In this document: piece after piece, positions 41,576 to 52,559 of the stretch
Numbering within the stretch: the stretch's first letter is position 1
How the letters are laid out: the number at the start of each line of letters is the position of its first letter
DNA from: Henricia sp. BOLD:AAB3569
Lineage: Eukaryota; Echinodermata; Asteroidea; Spinulosida; Echinasteridae
Length of the DNA stretch: 64,000 bases
NCBI GenBank assembly: GCA_037783545.1
Contig: JBBELK010000164.1
Location: 1,860,001 to 1,924,000 of the forward strand
Reading direction: 5' to 3'
Position numbers and translations under genes: made by a program
Notes under the pieces: model-generated
The model's input: only the letters and a program-made list of their open reading frames with translations
The model's database searches: none
Told to the model about the DNA's origin: nothing

Positions 41576-42154
41576 AGAAACAAAAGACACTGTGCTAAAT
41601 AAGTGCAACTCGTACATTATTGTTATACAAAGATACAAGAAATAGGCTATATGACCCACTGAAAGCAGATACAAACTTCACAAAGAATAGCAATAGAGCC
41701 TTTGCACGGCGGCCATGACAGGGGGCAGTCACATTGTCACCGTGTGCGATGCATGAGTATAGGTACTTTGTGGTTCAATTGTTACATCATTTACGTAAAA
41801 AAACCTGCCCCTGTCATGGCCGCCGGTGCAGAAGCTCTATCACAGCGATGCCTTGCAATCACAGATTTGCTTGCAATATGGGCGCCGCCATGTTGTCCGC
41901 AAACTGGGCCAAGAATGACGTTTCTGTGCACAACTCCTTCGTATATTGCTATGGCAATACACGAAAAAGTTGTACACGCAAAAATGTCATTCTTTGCCCA
42001 GTTTTCGGACAACATGGCGGCGCCCATATTGCAAGGCATTGCTGGAATTCCATTCTTTGTTAGGTTCGTATCTGCTTTTCAGTGGGTCATATGTTCTTTG
42101 TGTAACACTCATGAACGAGTTGCACCTGTGTAGCACAGTATCTTTTGTTTCTTG
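41576..42154. mobile_element. Nested foldback element G (about 579 bp) carrying a family H MITE
   Basis: The outer arms AAGAAACAAAAGACACTGTGCTA... and ...TAGCACAGTATCTTTTGTTTCTT pair over about 120 bases (marker GACCCACTGAAAGCAGATAC / GTATCTGCTTTTCAGTGGGTC). The inner hairpin 41868-42045 has near-perfect arms (ATTGCAATATGGGCGCCGCC...GGCGGCGCCCATATTGCAA). A separate palindrome of family H (41699-41829, GGCGGCCATGACAGG / CCTGTCATGGCCGCC) interrupts the left arm. The 143-codon frame across it is repeat-derived. Confidence 0.85.
41699..41829 (+). mobile_element. MITE family H inserted in element G
   Basis: GCACGGCGGCCATGACAGGGGGCAG faces CTGCCCCTGTCATGGCCGCCGGTGC. The interior GGTACTTTGTGGTTCAATTGTTACATCAT matches 12130-12160. 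Confidence 0.8.
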
Positions 42155-42159
42155 GGTGA

Positions 42160-44350
42160 CCTACTTTAAGACAGCGAAGCTTGAAAACTTAGCCCCCTTT
42201 TGGTGTCTTCAGGTGCCATGCTGTACTACAAAAAATCGGTAAATAGTAAGCGTTGTGGTACCAATGGAGCACCATATAGGCATCGATCGTCCATAGACGT
42301 ATCGTGCTCATTCATTATTTGTACAGCCGTGAGCCAGATCATCCCGGTCACTGCTCTCATGTAAATTCAAAGATATGAATTGCTTGGGGGATTAAACCAA
42401 GGCGTAAGAGATGAAGAATTTACCCTTTCGTGCGTGCAGTGGCATTTTTTTCCTTTTTACTTGAGGAGTTTAAAGCCAGTCCCAATCGGCCTAAGAAAAA
42501 CAAATAAACATGATTATGCATGGGGTTTGCGCCAATATACGAGGCCCTGTGCCCTAAGTAAGACAAACGATTGGAATTTATCGAACTGGTTTCGTTAGAT
42601 TTCTTTTGGGCAATTCTTTGATTATTTCTGTCCGGTTGGCTTTGGGCGAGATAGTTGCTGTCCCAACTGAGATCAATTTGCCTTTTTTCTTTAACAAGCC
42701 ACGGGCATGCATTAATGTTTATGCTGACGTAATTTATTTGCCCCAGAAAAGGGGACCGAGGGAGTCCTCTCTTTGAATATTTGCAAGGGATTTCTTGCCT
42801 TGTTGTGTCTGATTTAAGAGTGATTACGTGAACGTCGTGGAAGAGGTGGCGCAAAGGGGTGTACTTAAACTGCCAAAGAAGGTGGAAATTGGGGAAAAAA
42901 ATAGGAGAAAGAAGATGATTGAAGACGACAATTGCACGTATTCTTAAAAACGGAAACAGGACATAATTCTAATATTTGCTTCAAACATTGTTGTCCGATC
43001 GAAAAAGAAGAAAAATATGAAACATTTTAAGTTCTACATAGCATGTGTATTTACTTTAATTTGTTATTACAGACAATCGATACAATAATACACACAAGGG
43101 TCGCCTGGATGTTTTCAAAGAATACGACGAAAAATAATATTTAGGAGCTTTGATTTTGCTGTTAAAAAAGCAACGCGGTGCGGATGTTCCGTTCTGGATT
43201 TTTGTAACCAAACAAAACTCACTTCCAACATAATGTTTCCAACTTCCTTTGCAATCTTTCCGAACACAAAAACCACTCCACGTTCCCTCTTTTCCTCACG
43301 ATTACTTTATCGACATTTTCATTTATGTTTTGTGGAAATGGAAAATATAGAACCAAAATCTTTATTTGTTTCTTCTTTCAAGTTTCGATCCTGGCTTGCG
43401 GGCGGCAGACCCGCTGGCACCCGGTTTCCTGCGCGCACAGTACACTTAAAACTCTGTGCTATCTCCAGTAGATAGCAAAATGGACGTTATGGTAAGAAAT
43501 ACACGGACATGTAAACTAGGCGTTGCGAGTGGTGATGCGTTTTGTATCCAATGTCCTTGAAGGTTTGATGCGTGTGTTTCTGCCTCGATTGTCCGCCTAA
43601 GACAATTTAATAAGACGATGGTGCAGGGTCGATGGCGCGTTGTTGTAAGGGAGGATTCACATGAGGCTTTTCGTGCGTTAATTTCACGCGGGTCGCTTTG
43701 TGAAAAAGCGGTCTGGAAGGATTTTGGGGTCAAAATATACACTGAAAATCACAGAATAATCTTGGGAAGAAAATGGGGATTCTGTGGTTTTCAGTACGCG
43801 TACGTCATTTCACTCAAAATTCAACCCACACCGCTTTTTCTCAAAGGGACGCCTGTAAAAATTACGCGCGACAATGCTCAGTGTGAATTCACCCTAACAC
43901 CCACCGTACCTCAGGCCCCGTATCGGCTCGTCTTTGTACCCCACGGCCCTGGCATCGTATGTACGGGCTCCGGACGGAAGGAAACGCTATTTGGAGAGAT
44001 GTTTTGACAACTGGCCTCCCGATTCGATTACGCTCGATCCTGAACAGAGGATCCACCACTTAGGACTTAGCTTTCCATTCAAGAGGACAACTCTCAAGTA
44101 GGGTTGGCTAGCTTAGATTCAAGTTATAAGGGTCGACACCACACGATACGGCCACTCGGACGCCAAAAGATGTCAACATGGGACAGAAAACGGTCAACAA
44201 CTTGTATCGAGTGGTATTAAGAATAGCGAGCATCTCCCCTGCCCTCAATGCAGATGCGTGTGTGTCGAATAAGTGACATAATGACACTGGCATGCATGGG
44301 CCTCCGTACGTCCTTTGGGACTCGTTGTGTATCTAACGTTCACTAGCTCA
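42160..44350. other. Long stretch with no gene recognised
   Basis: The 144-codon minus frame (42420-42854) and the 129-codon plus frame (43618-44007) are the longest. Neither has a domain or usable splice context that I recognise. Confidence 0.35.
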
Positions 44351-44354
44351 AATG

Positions 44355-44622
44355 TACTACTAAAGTGTGACGTTTGTTGCCAGGTAACTGGGTCTAAACA
44401 ATCGCTGGTAATATGAAACATGTATTGCTAAATGGCAGGGAAACAGTTTACTGGTAGGCCTAAGTGTAGAGTACTGTAGACCCATTTAGCCAGACATAAA
44501 CTGTGTCTACACTGTACTAACACCCGTGAAACAGTTTGATTGAGAATTAGCAATGGGCGTTTCAGTTTACCAGCGAATGTTTAGACCCAGTTATCCTGGC
44601 AAATGACGCAACACTTTAGTAG
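44355..44622. mobile_element. MITE family A, complete palindromic copy
   Basis: ACTACTAAAGTGTGACG at the left faces TGACGCAACACTTTAGTAGT at the right. The arms share TTGCCAGGTAACTGGGTCTAAACAATCGCTGGTAA with its inverted partner. This copy defines the family whose single arms lie at 85-182 and 22108-22215. Confidence 0.82.
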
Positions 44623-44624
44623 TT

Positions 44625-45960
44625 TATGCACCAGATTTATGGAAATTCGTGTAGGATCTTTAAAGATGAGCCTTGTATTTCCTTTAAAAAACGTCAAACG
44701 CATTAAGTTTTACGTATTATTTTGTTTTAAATCAGCTCATAAAATTGAGTCTTTTTTTGGGGGCGATAAGTTGATTTCAGCATAAGCCAAATCAAATTGA
44801 ACTCGGTTTTTTGTTATTCCGTTCTGAAACAATTGAATCCCATTTGACGAATTCCCCCCTTATCACGATCCAAATATTGTTGACCGCAGCAATCGGGGTG
44901 AAAAAAAGTTGATTACGCGGCTCGCTTGGAGGGTTTTGGTTTTGCGCGGGAAACGAACGTGATCGGGACACTGTGGGCCCGACGACCGTTGTATGCGTGG
45001 TAAAAACACAATTTTCTATCTTCACGGTCCAGCGACTATGGGGCTTTTCCCATTAGGCCCGCAACGGGGCCGGACACTATATACCGCGCGAAAAGCGCAA
45101 AGCCGTTCGGCCTTCGCCTAACTCGTTCTGAATAAATTATGATGTCATAATTAAATATCACAGGCGCTTAATAAAATTCTTATGATTTTGTTTCCTCTTT
45201 TGCCCTCCTACTTGGACGGACAATGATGAAAATCTCATTGGCGTATTTCAATTATTCATCTTGTATCATCTACTGTTCCGTGACGCGAAAAGTTCACCCC
45301 CGCACAAAAATGAAGGTATGTTTTAAAATCCAGGGCAATTTTTGATAAAAAAAACAGCCGCTATCTTCCTTCTAAAATCAATTTTAAACACCAGAAAAGT
45401 AGAAGACGCATCTAAATTAAATGGAACTGGAAGTTTCATTCAACTCAACCCCCTCATTTAATCATGGAACGTTCCGTCTTTCAATTCATGAAAATATTAA
45501 ACTCATAAACATTAATTATCTGCATGATATTTTTGACAGATTTTTTCTTCACAACATAATATTTATAATTATATCAATAGTTTCAGGAAAACTTATGAGG
45601 AGACAGTGCATGGTAAACTCATTACAGTCTATCATACCACACTACTACAAAACACACATTTATTGCTACTCTCCAAAATTCAAGCGCACTTCAAGATATT
45701 GTCAAAATATCACGCGCTTCAAATTCTGCTAAAAATTATGCAGTCCCGCCAAAATTATGAATGGAGATGCCGGCACAAATTGCGCATGGCCCGAGGCATG
45801 GCAGCGCCCGTTAAGTCCCTGGCTGCAGAGTTAATTTAATACAGGAAAGTGTGCTTGGCGCCAATTGCTGTGATTGGCCGAACTCGAGTGTCGTGATTGT
45901 CGTCTGCTCGTGTGTATTAGTTGCGGTGTTCGGGGTCAAATGATGATGCACGGTGCGCAA
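44625..45960. other. No gene recognised
   Basis: AT-rich; the 103-codon frame at 45421-45732 is low-complexity and Ile/Asn-rich. Confidence 0.4.
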
Positions 45961-45974
45961 AATGTGTGCGGTTT

Positions 45975-46205
45975 AATGCCACGGAGGGAGGGGAGGGTGG
46001 GGTGTGGATGGTGGGGTGGGGGATGGGAGGGAGGGGGAGGGTGGGGTGGGGGAGGGCTGGGCGGGGTGGGGGTGGTCGGGGAGGTGGGGGAGGGGATGCA
46101 GAAATCAGTACAGTGATAGCACTATTGTGGATCTGTGCTTAAAGGAGCGTGACCAGGTTACTTTTTTGACTCCCCCTCCTGCCCCCTCCCCCACCCCCCC
46201 TCCCC
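45975..46205 (+). repeat. G-rich block followed by a short C-rich block
   Basis: Dense GGGTGGGG/GGGAGGG runs at 45983-46096 are followed by CCCCCTCCTGCCCCCTCCCC at about 46171-46205. The two could form a hairpin, or the G-rich strand a quadruplex. Glycine-rich frames here are artefacts. Confidence 0.7.
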
Positions 46206-46209
46206 ACTA

Positions 46210-47165
46210 ACCTCATATGTGGTGGGATTTCATATCATATCATGTGTCATGTTTTTCTCATTACCATCCTGAAATTTCGAGTTCTAAATCTGTTTATTTT
46301 CACAGATGTTTTGTGAACTAATTTTCCCGGTTACATAAAGCAGTGCAGTGATTACACCAACCTTTTTGCTTTCACATCCAAATTGGAGATTACAAATTTC
46401 GTTTCACTTGCAACACCACAATAATATTCAAAGAATTATGTTCATGGCTCAAAACAAAGGTTTTTTTTATATAAAAGGTTATAAGTTCCCTTATAGAGAG
46501 ATTGATAAATGACAATTAACAATTTGAAAATCCTTTTTTAATTCTAGTTTCCATTTAATATAGATTCTTTCAAAAAAAATCCCCTAAAACTGCTTTAAGA
46601 TATTAGGTGTCATATAGCTAAGATTGAGTTGTTTTTGTGTCGAGAAAATTTGATAACTTAATCAAATATCTTAGACACAAAATGTTAGTGTCATTTGTCT
46701 TTTAGAAAACACTCCATTTCCTTCTTCAGTTTGATAAATACCAATTTTTGACGCGTCGAACTGAGAAAATTTGTCAAAATTACGTGCACGAAATGACGAA
46801 AGGTATTGATGTTGCTAACCGCATGTACCGTGATCTGAAACGCATGTCCCGTGTATGACGACATCGCGCCGCTGGCAAAAGAAAGAAAATTGCTGAAATC
46901 TTCCGAAACCATGGCAACTAAATTGTAATGCACAGATTAAGCGGCAAGTGCGGGATTCCTTTTTGTTCTCACATGCCGTAGGATGAAATGTAGCTCTTGA
47001 GTCAGCGAAAAAAACATTCCAGGAGAAAGCATTATGGCATTATCTGCTGCGTTGCCGTAAGTAATGCGCGCACGCCACACGGATGTGCATGATTTATGCT
47101 TGTAAAAGTGAAGGGTTTTTATTTAATCGCGGGTTAAAACTCAAATTTAGCCTTTCGGGAAAAAC
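46210..47165. other. No gene recognised
   Basis: AT-rich DNA. A pair of inverted short segments (ATTAGGTGTCATA near 46601 and TTAGTGTCATTTG near 46684) is too weak to call. Confidence 0.4.
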
Positions 47166-47189
47166 TGATTGATTACATTTTTGGCCCGG

Positions 47190-47893
47190 AACTTAGGGGT
47201 GGCCCGGAACGTGGGGGTTATACATGTATTTGATTCAGCAATGACATTTACAACTCACGTCGCTAACACTGTCCGTTTGGCATCATTCCAAATAAGAAAC
47301 ATCGGTCGTATACGCAAGTATTTGAATAGATGTGCTACCGAGCACATCATCCATGCATTGACTTCACGACTAGACAACGGCAATTCACTACTCTATACGG
47401 ACTCCCTCAGAATCAAATATACCGTCTTCAACGTCTTCAGAATACCGCTGCCCGCATCATCACATTATCCATGAGAAACTGTCACATCACCCCCATTTTG
47501 AAGGAACTACACTGGCTTCCTGTCTCCCAAAGGATTGTCTTCAAACTCATGCTTCTGGTCCACAAAGCTCTCAACAACAAGGCTCCCTACTACATTAAAG
47601 AACTACTACATTAATATTCTCCAGCAAGAACTCTTAGATCAAGTAACCAGCAACTTCTCAAGGAACCAAATTCTAAGCAAACATGGGCCGCCAGATCTTT
47701 TTCTGTTGCAGCTCCTTGACTTTGGAATTCATTGCCACTTGAACTCAAATCATGCCACTGTACAACTAGGTTCAAATCACTTCTTAAGACTTACTTGATG
47801 TCGCAAAGAATTAATTACTTGTTGTTGTTTACAGCGCCTTGAGCACCCTGCAGGGTGGATATGTGCGCTTTACAAATCTCATTATTATTATTA
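47190..47893 (+). pseudogene. L2/CR1-type LINE 3' end, broken reverse-transcriptase ORF
   Basis: The C-terminal part of a non-LTR retrotransposon reverse transcriptase spread over three frames, so at least two frameshifts. Segments include FQIRNIGRIRKYL, LQRLQNTAARIITL, ITPILKELHWLPVSQRI and VHKALNNKAPYYIKELL, the usual end of CR1/L2 polyproteins. The 3' UTR ends ACAGCGCCTTGAGCACC / CTGCAGGGTGGATATGTGCG at 47831-47880 followed by ATT repeats. 5'-truncated and inactive. Confidence 0.88.
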
Positions 47894-48030
47894 ATTCATG
47901 GAGTTAATATTTTGATAAATTTACAAAATTAAAAGGAATGTGAAATAGGATTTTTATCACGGTGCCTTAAATTTGCCATCGTGCTAGGTAATTGTTTCTC
48001 CCTTTTAAAGTCATCAAAACTAATTTTGAA

Positions 48031-48155
48031 ACCCGTTTTGAAGGTGTAAATTACACGTTTTTGGATGTTATGCTAAATATAATTTCCATATTCATGACCG
48101 AAGTTGTAACGTCACATTAGGCACTCAAGGAAATTTGTTATTGGTTTGTGCACAC
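48031..48155 (-). mobile_element. MITE family B, minus-strand copy
   Basis: GAAACCCGTTTTGAAGGTGTAAA, TTCCATATTCATGACC, AACGTCACATTAGGCACTC, AAATTTGTTATTGGTTTGTGC form the reverse complement of 5081-5200. Confidence 0.7.
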
Positions 48156-48185
48156 TTAATATTTTAAGGTTGTTACCGAACCGCC

Positions 48186-48300
48186 GTTCTAAACTTAGGC
48201 CTCGTCTTTACTACGAGGCTTGGGCCGCATATGTAGTCTGGCACCTCCCAAATTAGCAGTTTGAATTGTACAGAACTGATTCAGGGGACGCGACTGAAAT
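48186..48300 (+). repeat. Repeat family D, copy 2
   Basis: TTAGGCCTCGT...ACGAGGCTTGGG hairpin, then GTAGTCTGGCACC, AATTAGCAGT and GAACTGATTCAGGGG, as in 34553-34690. Confidence 0.6.
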
Positions 48301-48810
48301 AACCTTCCACGCGCGCGAGAAGGTATAGACTCCCCTCGTCCAGTTTTCATACTGTGTTTAATTTTAGTAAGTCACAATTCTACTACAGGAACCAATAATC
48401 ACAATTAAAATCCACATATTTTAACCTAAAGAAAAATCCAGGTAAATAATAAATGAATAAAAGGATTTCTGGGTTAATTTACATAAATGAAAACTCAAAA
48501 TCCGAGAATAGTACCATTCCAGGATTATTAAAGAGAGCTAAATCCGGTTTGCGAATGCGCTTGACCTAAATTCCTCCGCCGAGAATTGGACAATTTAACT
48601 GCGAACATTTTAAGGACACTTGCTATACGTCTTTAATGCTTCTTAAGTCGTTGTGCTCTGACAAAGCTTTCGTATTTAGTTCAAATGTAATGTCGAGGTT
48701 GCCATTGAACACGTGGCACGACTATATATAGTGGACCCTAAATACATACAATGTTTTTAGCGATCAGCAATCAAAAGAGGGCGCACCTCTTAAAAACAAA
48801 CAATGTGGGG

Positions 48811-49036
48811 ATCATAGAGTTAGATATATAAAACTAGAGTGTGCACTGGCTATTCAAGTCACGTGTGTGGACTGTGCCGATGTGGGCGGCGCCATGTTTG
48901 CTTATAACGCTATGAGTACAAAGTGGGCAACACCCCTTTGCACACCGTGCACCCATAGCGTTAAGCCAAAATGGCGGCGTCCATATCGGCACATCAAGTA
49001 TTGGGAGTGGATACTCTAGTTTTCTAACTCTATGGT
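48811..49036. mobile_element. Palindromic MITE with ATAGAGTTAGA ends
   Basis: ATCATAGAGTTAGATATATAAAACTAGAGT faces ACTCTAGTTTTCTAACTCTATGG. Inner arms pair GTGCCGATGTGGGCGGCGCCAT... with ...ATGGCGGCGTCCATATCGGCAC, and AACGCTATGAGT with CCCATAGCGTT. Confidence 0.75.
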
Positions 49037-49040
49037 GGGG

Positions 49041-49092
49041 GTGTAGGCGCACTTCCGCATTGAAACCGAGGCTCTTCGTGTCAAGTCGGCAG
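49041..49092 (+). repeat. 52-base repeat R, plus copy
   Basis: GTGTAGGCGCACTTCCGC then ATTGAAACCGAGGCTCTTCG, inverted at 52063-52114 with only two differences. It abuts the palindromic MITE upstream. Confidence 0.7.
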
Positions 49093-49099
49093 TTAATTT

Positions 49100-50040
49100 G
49101 GGATTCTTCTATTCGATGGTATACGGTAAAACTAAAAAGGACATTATATTTCAAAATATTTTGCTGCAGTGTGGTTTTTTTAAACAATATTTAGCAGATT
49201 TTCAATTTAAAAAAAACAATACAATGATTTGAACTTAAAAAAAAAAATCAAAATTTAACAATCTGTTTAACATTTAGATCCCAATGGGTCGAAACGTCAG
49301 TGGGAATAGCTAAAATTCTGCAGATTTGCAGTACCTTTGGCAGCTGAGTGGATTCATGCTTTGAGCTAATAGGATTATTCAGTAAGCAGATTTGGACTTA
49401 TCGAGATTTTAAGCTATCCAGAAACTAGCAGGATTTTCGGTGATATTTCGGATTTCTTAAGATCACAGTGATTCATATTTTCGCTTAGGCCTACATAATG
49501 CATTATCTCCAAGCGGTGCAAAAGACGATGCAAATCCAGCCGAGACTGCAAAATGACAAACATTAGGTTGGGAGAATTTACCGTGCTACGCTTTCGCAAA
49601 TAAATTGAGAGAATTTGTACTAAATGTAAGCTTTCAAGTTAAAAACAGCTGCGCTGTGCAGTTGTTCTTATGACAGCTGATAACACACGCTATATAAGTT
49701 CATAGCATGTTGTTTCTCATCCCTGCACGATGTGCAATATTCTGCGTGTGCTCACCGCACTATGAGCGTTTTCATAATTATCCCATATGCCCTTGCGCGC
49801 AGAGCGGTAATTATAATATGACACGCCATAGATTCTTAATTATTTCTTTGCTCCCGATTTTTGTATGCATGCATGCGAGTGTCACACCACAGCACACGGG
49901 ACAAAAAAGAAATGTTGCCCCGTCCGTCTGTCCCGTTCATTCGCTAGTCGCACCTGATCACACGATAGTGACTGACCAGCCTGCAATCTAATTTAGTGTC
50001 CCCGGCCCCCTTCCTTTTATTTCTATTATTAGTGGCCCTG
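49100..50040. other. No gene recognised
   Basis: AT-rich until about 49700, becoming CpG-richer towards 50 kb. A 94-codon frame at 49707-49991 includes a hydrophobic stretch near residues 44-54, but nothing else supports it. Confidence 0.35.
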
Positions 50041-50132
50041 ACGTGCACGCATGCGCGGGGAGGGGACTTGAATATTAATGAGCGAAATCATAATACAGTG
50101 GCGCGTGTGAGTGAGGTTTGCCGAGGATAAAA
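50040..50132 (+). promoter_or_regulatory. Candidate core promoter
   Basis: CGCATGCGCGGG at about 50048 resembles an NRF-1 site, and GATAAAAG at about 50124-50131 a TATA variant. Both precede a CpG-rich block and the candidate exon ending 50531. Inference from motifs only. Confidence 0.3.
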
Positions 50133-50515
50133 GCTGCGCTGCGCCAGCGTGGGCGATAGCTAACGTCCCGCTTGCGAGATCGGGCCGGTTGCGCCATTCG
50201 CACACGAGATGGACTTGTGAATCGGACGCAGATGTTCTCCACGGAAACCGAAATGATGATTTTCATGATGAAATGACGATCGAGAAAGTTAAGGACAATC
50301 ACCGGTACGTGTCCTGCCACAGCGGAGTCGTCCTGGCCGCAATTTTCAGCGAACCTCCGCGGAGCCAGCACCATTTTTTCGCTGCTCCTCCCGTGCGCAA
50401 CGAAGACGACTTTTCTTGGACACTTCACAATTTCTCCGCAAACCTTCCGTCTCCTTGCACCAACAAACGACAACAGAACACCTTAAAAGTCACTGTTCAC
50501 TCCAGCCCAACGTCC

Positions 50516-50531
50516 ATGGACATCTACTGTG
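50516..50531 (+). CDS. Candidate first coding exon of an unidentified gene
   Basis: ATG GAC ATC TAC TGT G (MDIYC plus one base) is followed by a good donor, GTAAGC, at 50532. It sits at the end of a CpG-rich block that could be its 5' UTR. The frame is also open upstream, with an earlier in-frame ATG at 50273 that would add 81 residues. Joined to 60528-60586 the frame continues. No family recognised. Confidence 0.35.
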
Positions 50532-50671
50532 GTAAGCTTCGAATCTTTATCATTCACTGTGCCTTATTCTATCTTGTCACATTATCGTCTTATTTTTATT
50601 GGAAAATCACGAAATGCTTTTGCTCTGAAATTACTGCGCGCGTGATTCATCGAAGGCTGCGCACATGTTAA

Positions 50672-52055
50672 AACAACGCTCGTGTGCAATCAGTTTGATC
50701 GACTAAGTGTTTTGTTTTACCACGCAGAAATTATAATCCATTTATGCTAAGTCCTCTCTTAGTTTCTGCAGTAACAGGAAAACGGTAACGTTCCCTGAAA
50801 AACGGACATAATGGAGTACCACACGGTCCCCGCTTAAGCTGAAGGAAAATTATGAATGGAAAAAGAACCACTGTGTTCTTTGTTCGCTGATTGCAAAACC
50901 ACATCGCCATATGCGCCCAAATCTCACCAGAGTAGGCCTACCAATTAATCCTTAATGAACGTCATTTTTGTATTATCGGCAGGCTTAGTGCGTAGATCGC
51001 CAAAGCTTCATGCGTATATTTAGCCGGAAGACTTATTCAAATCTAGACTTGTCCCAGTGCCATGTTTTCATTGTTTTCACACATTTTTAGTGCGTGTACC
51101 ACCGTTCGGCCTTTGTGCCTCTTTATTAAAATTCAACCGTGCGCGTATAGGACCCCCGTGTTGTGCGGTTTTTGTGGATTACGTTTGGCACGTGCCAGAC
51201 AGTGTGACAGAAGGCGAATTATAATTGTGAATGGACGAACCTCGCCTAAAAATAAAAGTAATTTAACGATGGGGAAACATAGGGTCCGTAATGACATGGG
51301 CACATGGTCAATTTTTTTCAGAACGAACAGCGATGGAATATAATTTGTATGCCCACTGGTCGAGTAAATCCACTGACGTACGAGCAATGGAGTTTGGTTA
51401 ACTGCTACATTTTAGCTTTTATTAAAACACAAATAGATTACCATTGCTTCAGATCTTTTATACAAAGCACCTGACAATTTTAAGTCTTTTTTCCCCTCAA
51501 ATCTGCACTTGATAGGACATTTTAAGGGGAAAATATGACCAACTTCTCAATTCTGGTAAAGATTCAGTAGTTACAATATACAGTTACAATATACAGCTTA
51601 TGTGTATATGGTATTGTGGTTAATTTGGAGTATTTTGTTGTATATGTCTCTTTCGTGATTTTTGTGAATTTACCAATTCATCACTTGTTCATTTTTGTTC
51701 GCGACTGTTAAAAGTGTTTCAAGAGTCGACTTTTCCTTTTCGACAAAGCTGAACCAAATTAGAAAGCCAGACTCTTGAATACATTTTAAAAAATCCGGAA
51801 ATTTGGAAGTTCTTTTGTTCCAAAGTATAAAAAGGGTTTAAGGGGTCGTGTTTTGAGCGTGGTTCGTTAATCGGACAGCTGGTGTTGTGCCGTGTGCTGG
51901 AGCGACGTTTGGGGCCTGATTAGAGCGGGGCTGATCGGGCCTAGCGCCCCGTGCTGTCACCTGCTCCGTGCGGTAAAACTGGGGCTGTGTGTTCCTCAGG
52001 AGAATGAAAAGAAAAAGGATTGGGGTTTTTGACATCACAGACTTTTAAAATTGGT
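50672..52055. other. No gene recognised
   Basis: Would be intron if the candidate exons at 50.5 and 60.5 kb are real. GTTACAATATACA is duplicated in tandem near 51570-51597. Frames at 51062-51387 show no domains. Confidence 0.35.
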
Positions 52056-52062
52056 TCCACAA

Positions 52063-52114
52063 CCGCCGACTTGACACGAAGAGCCTCGGTTTCAATGCGG
52101 AAGTGCGTCTACAC
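52063..52114 (-). repeat. 52-base repeat R, inverted copy
   Basis: Reverse complement of 49041-49092 with two differences. Similarity stops shortly on both sides. Confidence 0.7.
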
Positions 52115-52262
52115 TCCCAGTTTTCAAGCAATTTTATTACAATTCTATTTTATTTTATTTTTTATTTAAATCTTATTTTATTTCAATTTTACACTGCATG
52201 ACATTTGGTATGGCACCTAACACCACAAAAATGAAACAATGAGAGAAAACCTAAAGTATATC

Positions 52263-52540
52263 GAGATTTGAAGCCGAGACCACTGACATTCTGGGCAGAT
52301 GCTCTACCAGCTGAGCTACAAGGCACAATGGCACATTCCTTCGGGTTTCCCCAAGACCTCTGACACACCAGACAGATGCTCTACCAGCTGAGCTATAAGG
52401 CACAATGGTACACTCCTTCAGGTTTCCCCTAAGACCTATGACACACCAGACAGATGCTCTACCAGCTGAGCTATGAGGCACAATGGTACACTCCTTCAGG
52501 TTTCCCCCAAGACCTATGACATACCGAGCAGATGTTATTA
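52263..52540 (-). repeat. Tandem tRNA-derived array, minus strand, about 3 units of 78-80 bp
   Basis: Each minus-strand unit starts TGCCTTATAGCTCAGCTGG (A box) and runs through TAGAGCATCTGTCTGGTGTGTC to GGTCTTAGGGGAAACC, with no B box. A more diverged unit is at the 52263 end. The 108-codon minus frame here is an artefact. Confidence 0.85.
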
Positions 52541-52559
52541 AAACACAAGTGCACGGTTT

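Noticed and set aside
41702-42133. 143-codon frame and opposing frames
   Set aside because: They fall inside nested palindromic elements; open frames on both strands are expected.
42420-42854. 144-codon minus-strand frame
   Set aside because: No domain, no splice or start context, and composition like the surrounding noncoding DNA.
45874-46210. Glycine-rich frames
   Set aside because: They arise from the G-rich simple-sequence block.
50075-50473. 132-codon minus-strand frame
   Set aside because: It lies opposite the candidate exon in CpG-rich DNA and has no recognised domain.
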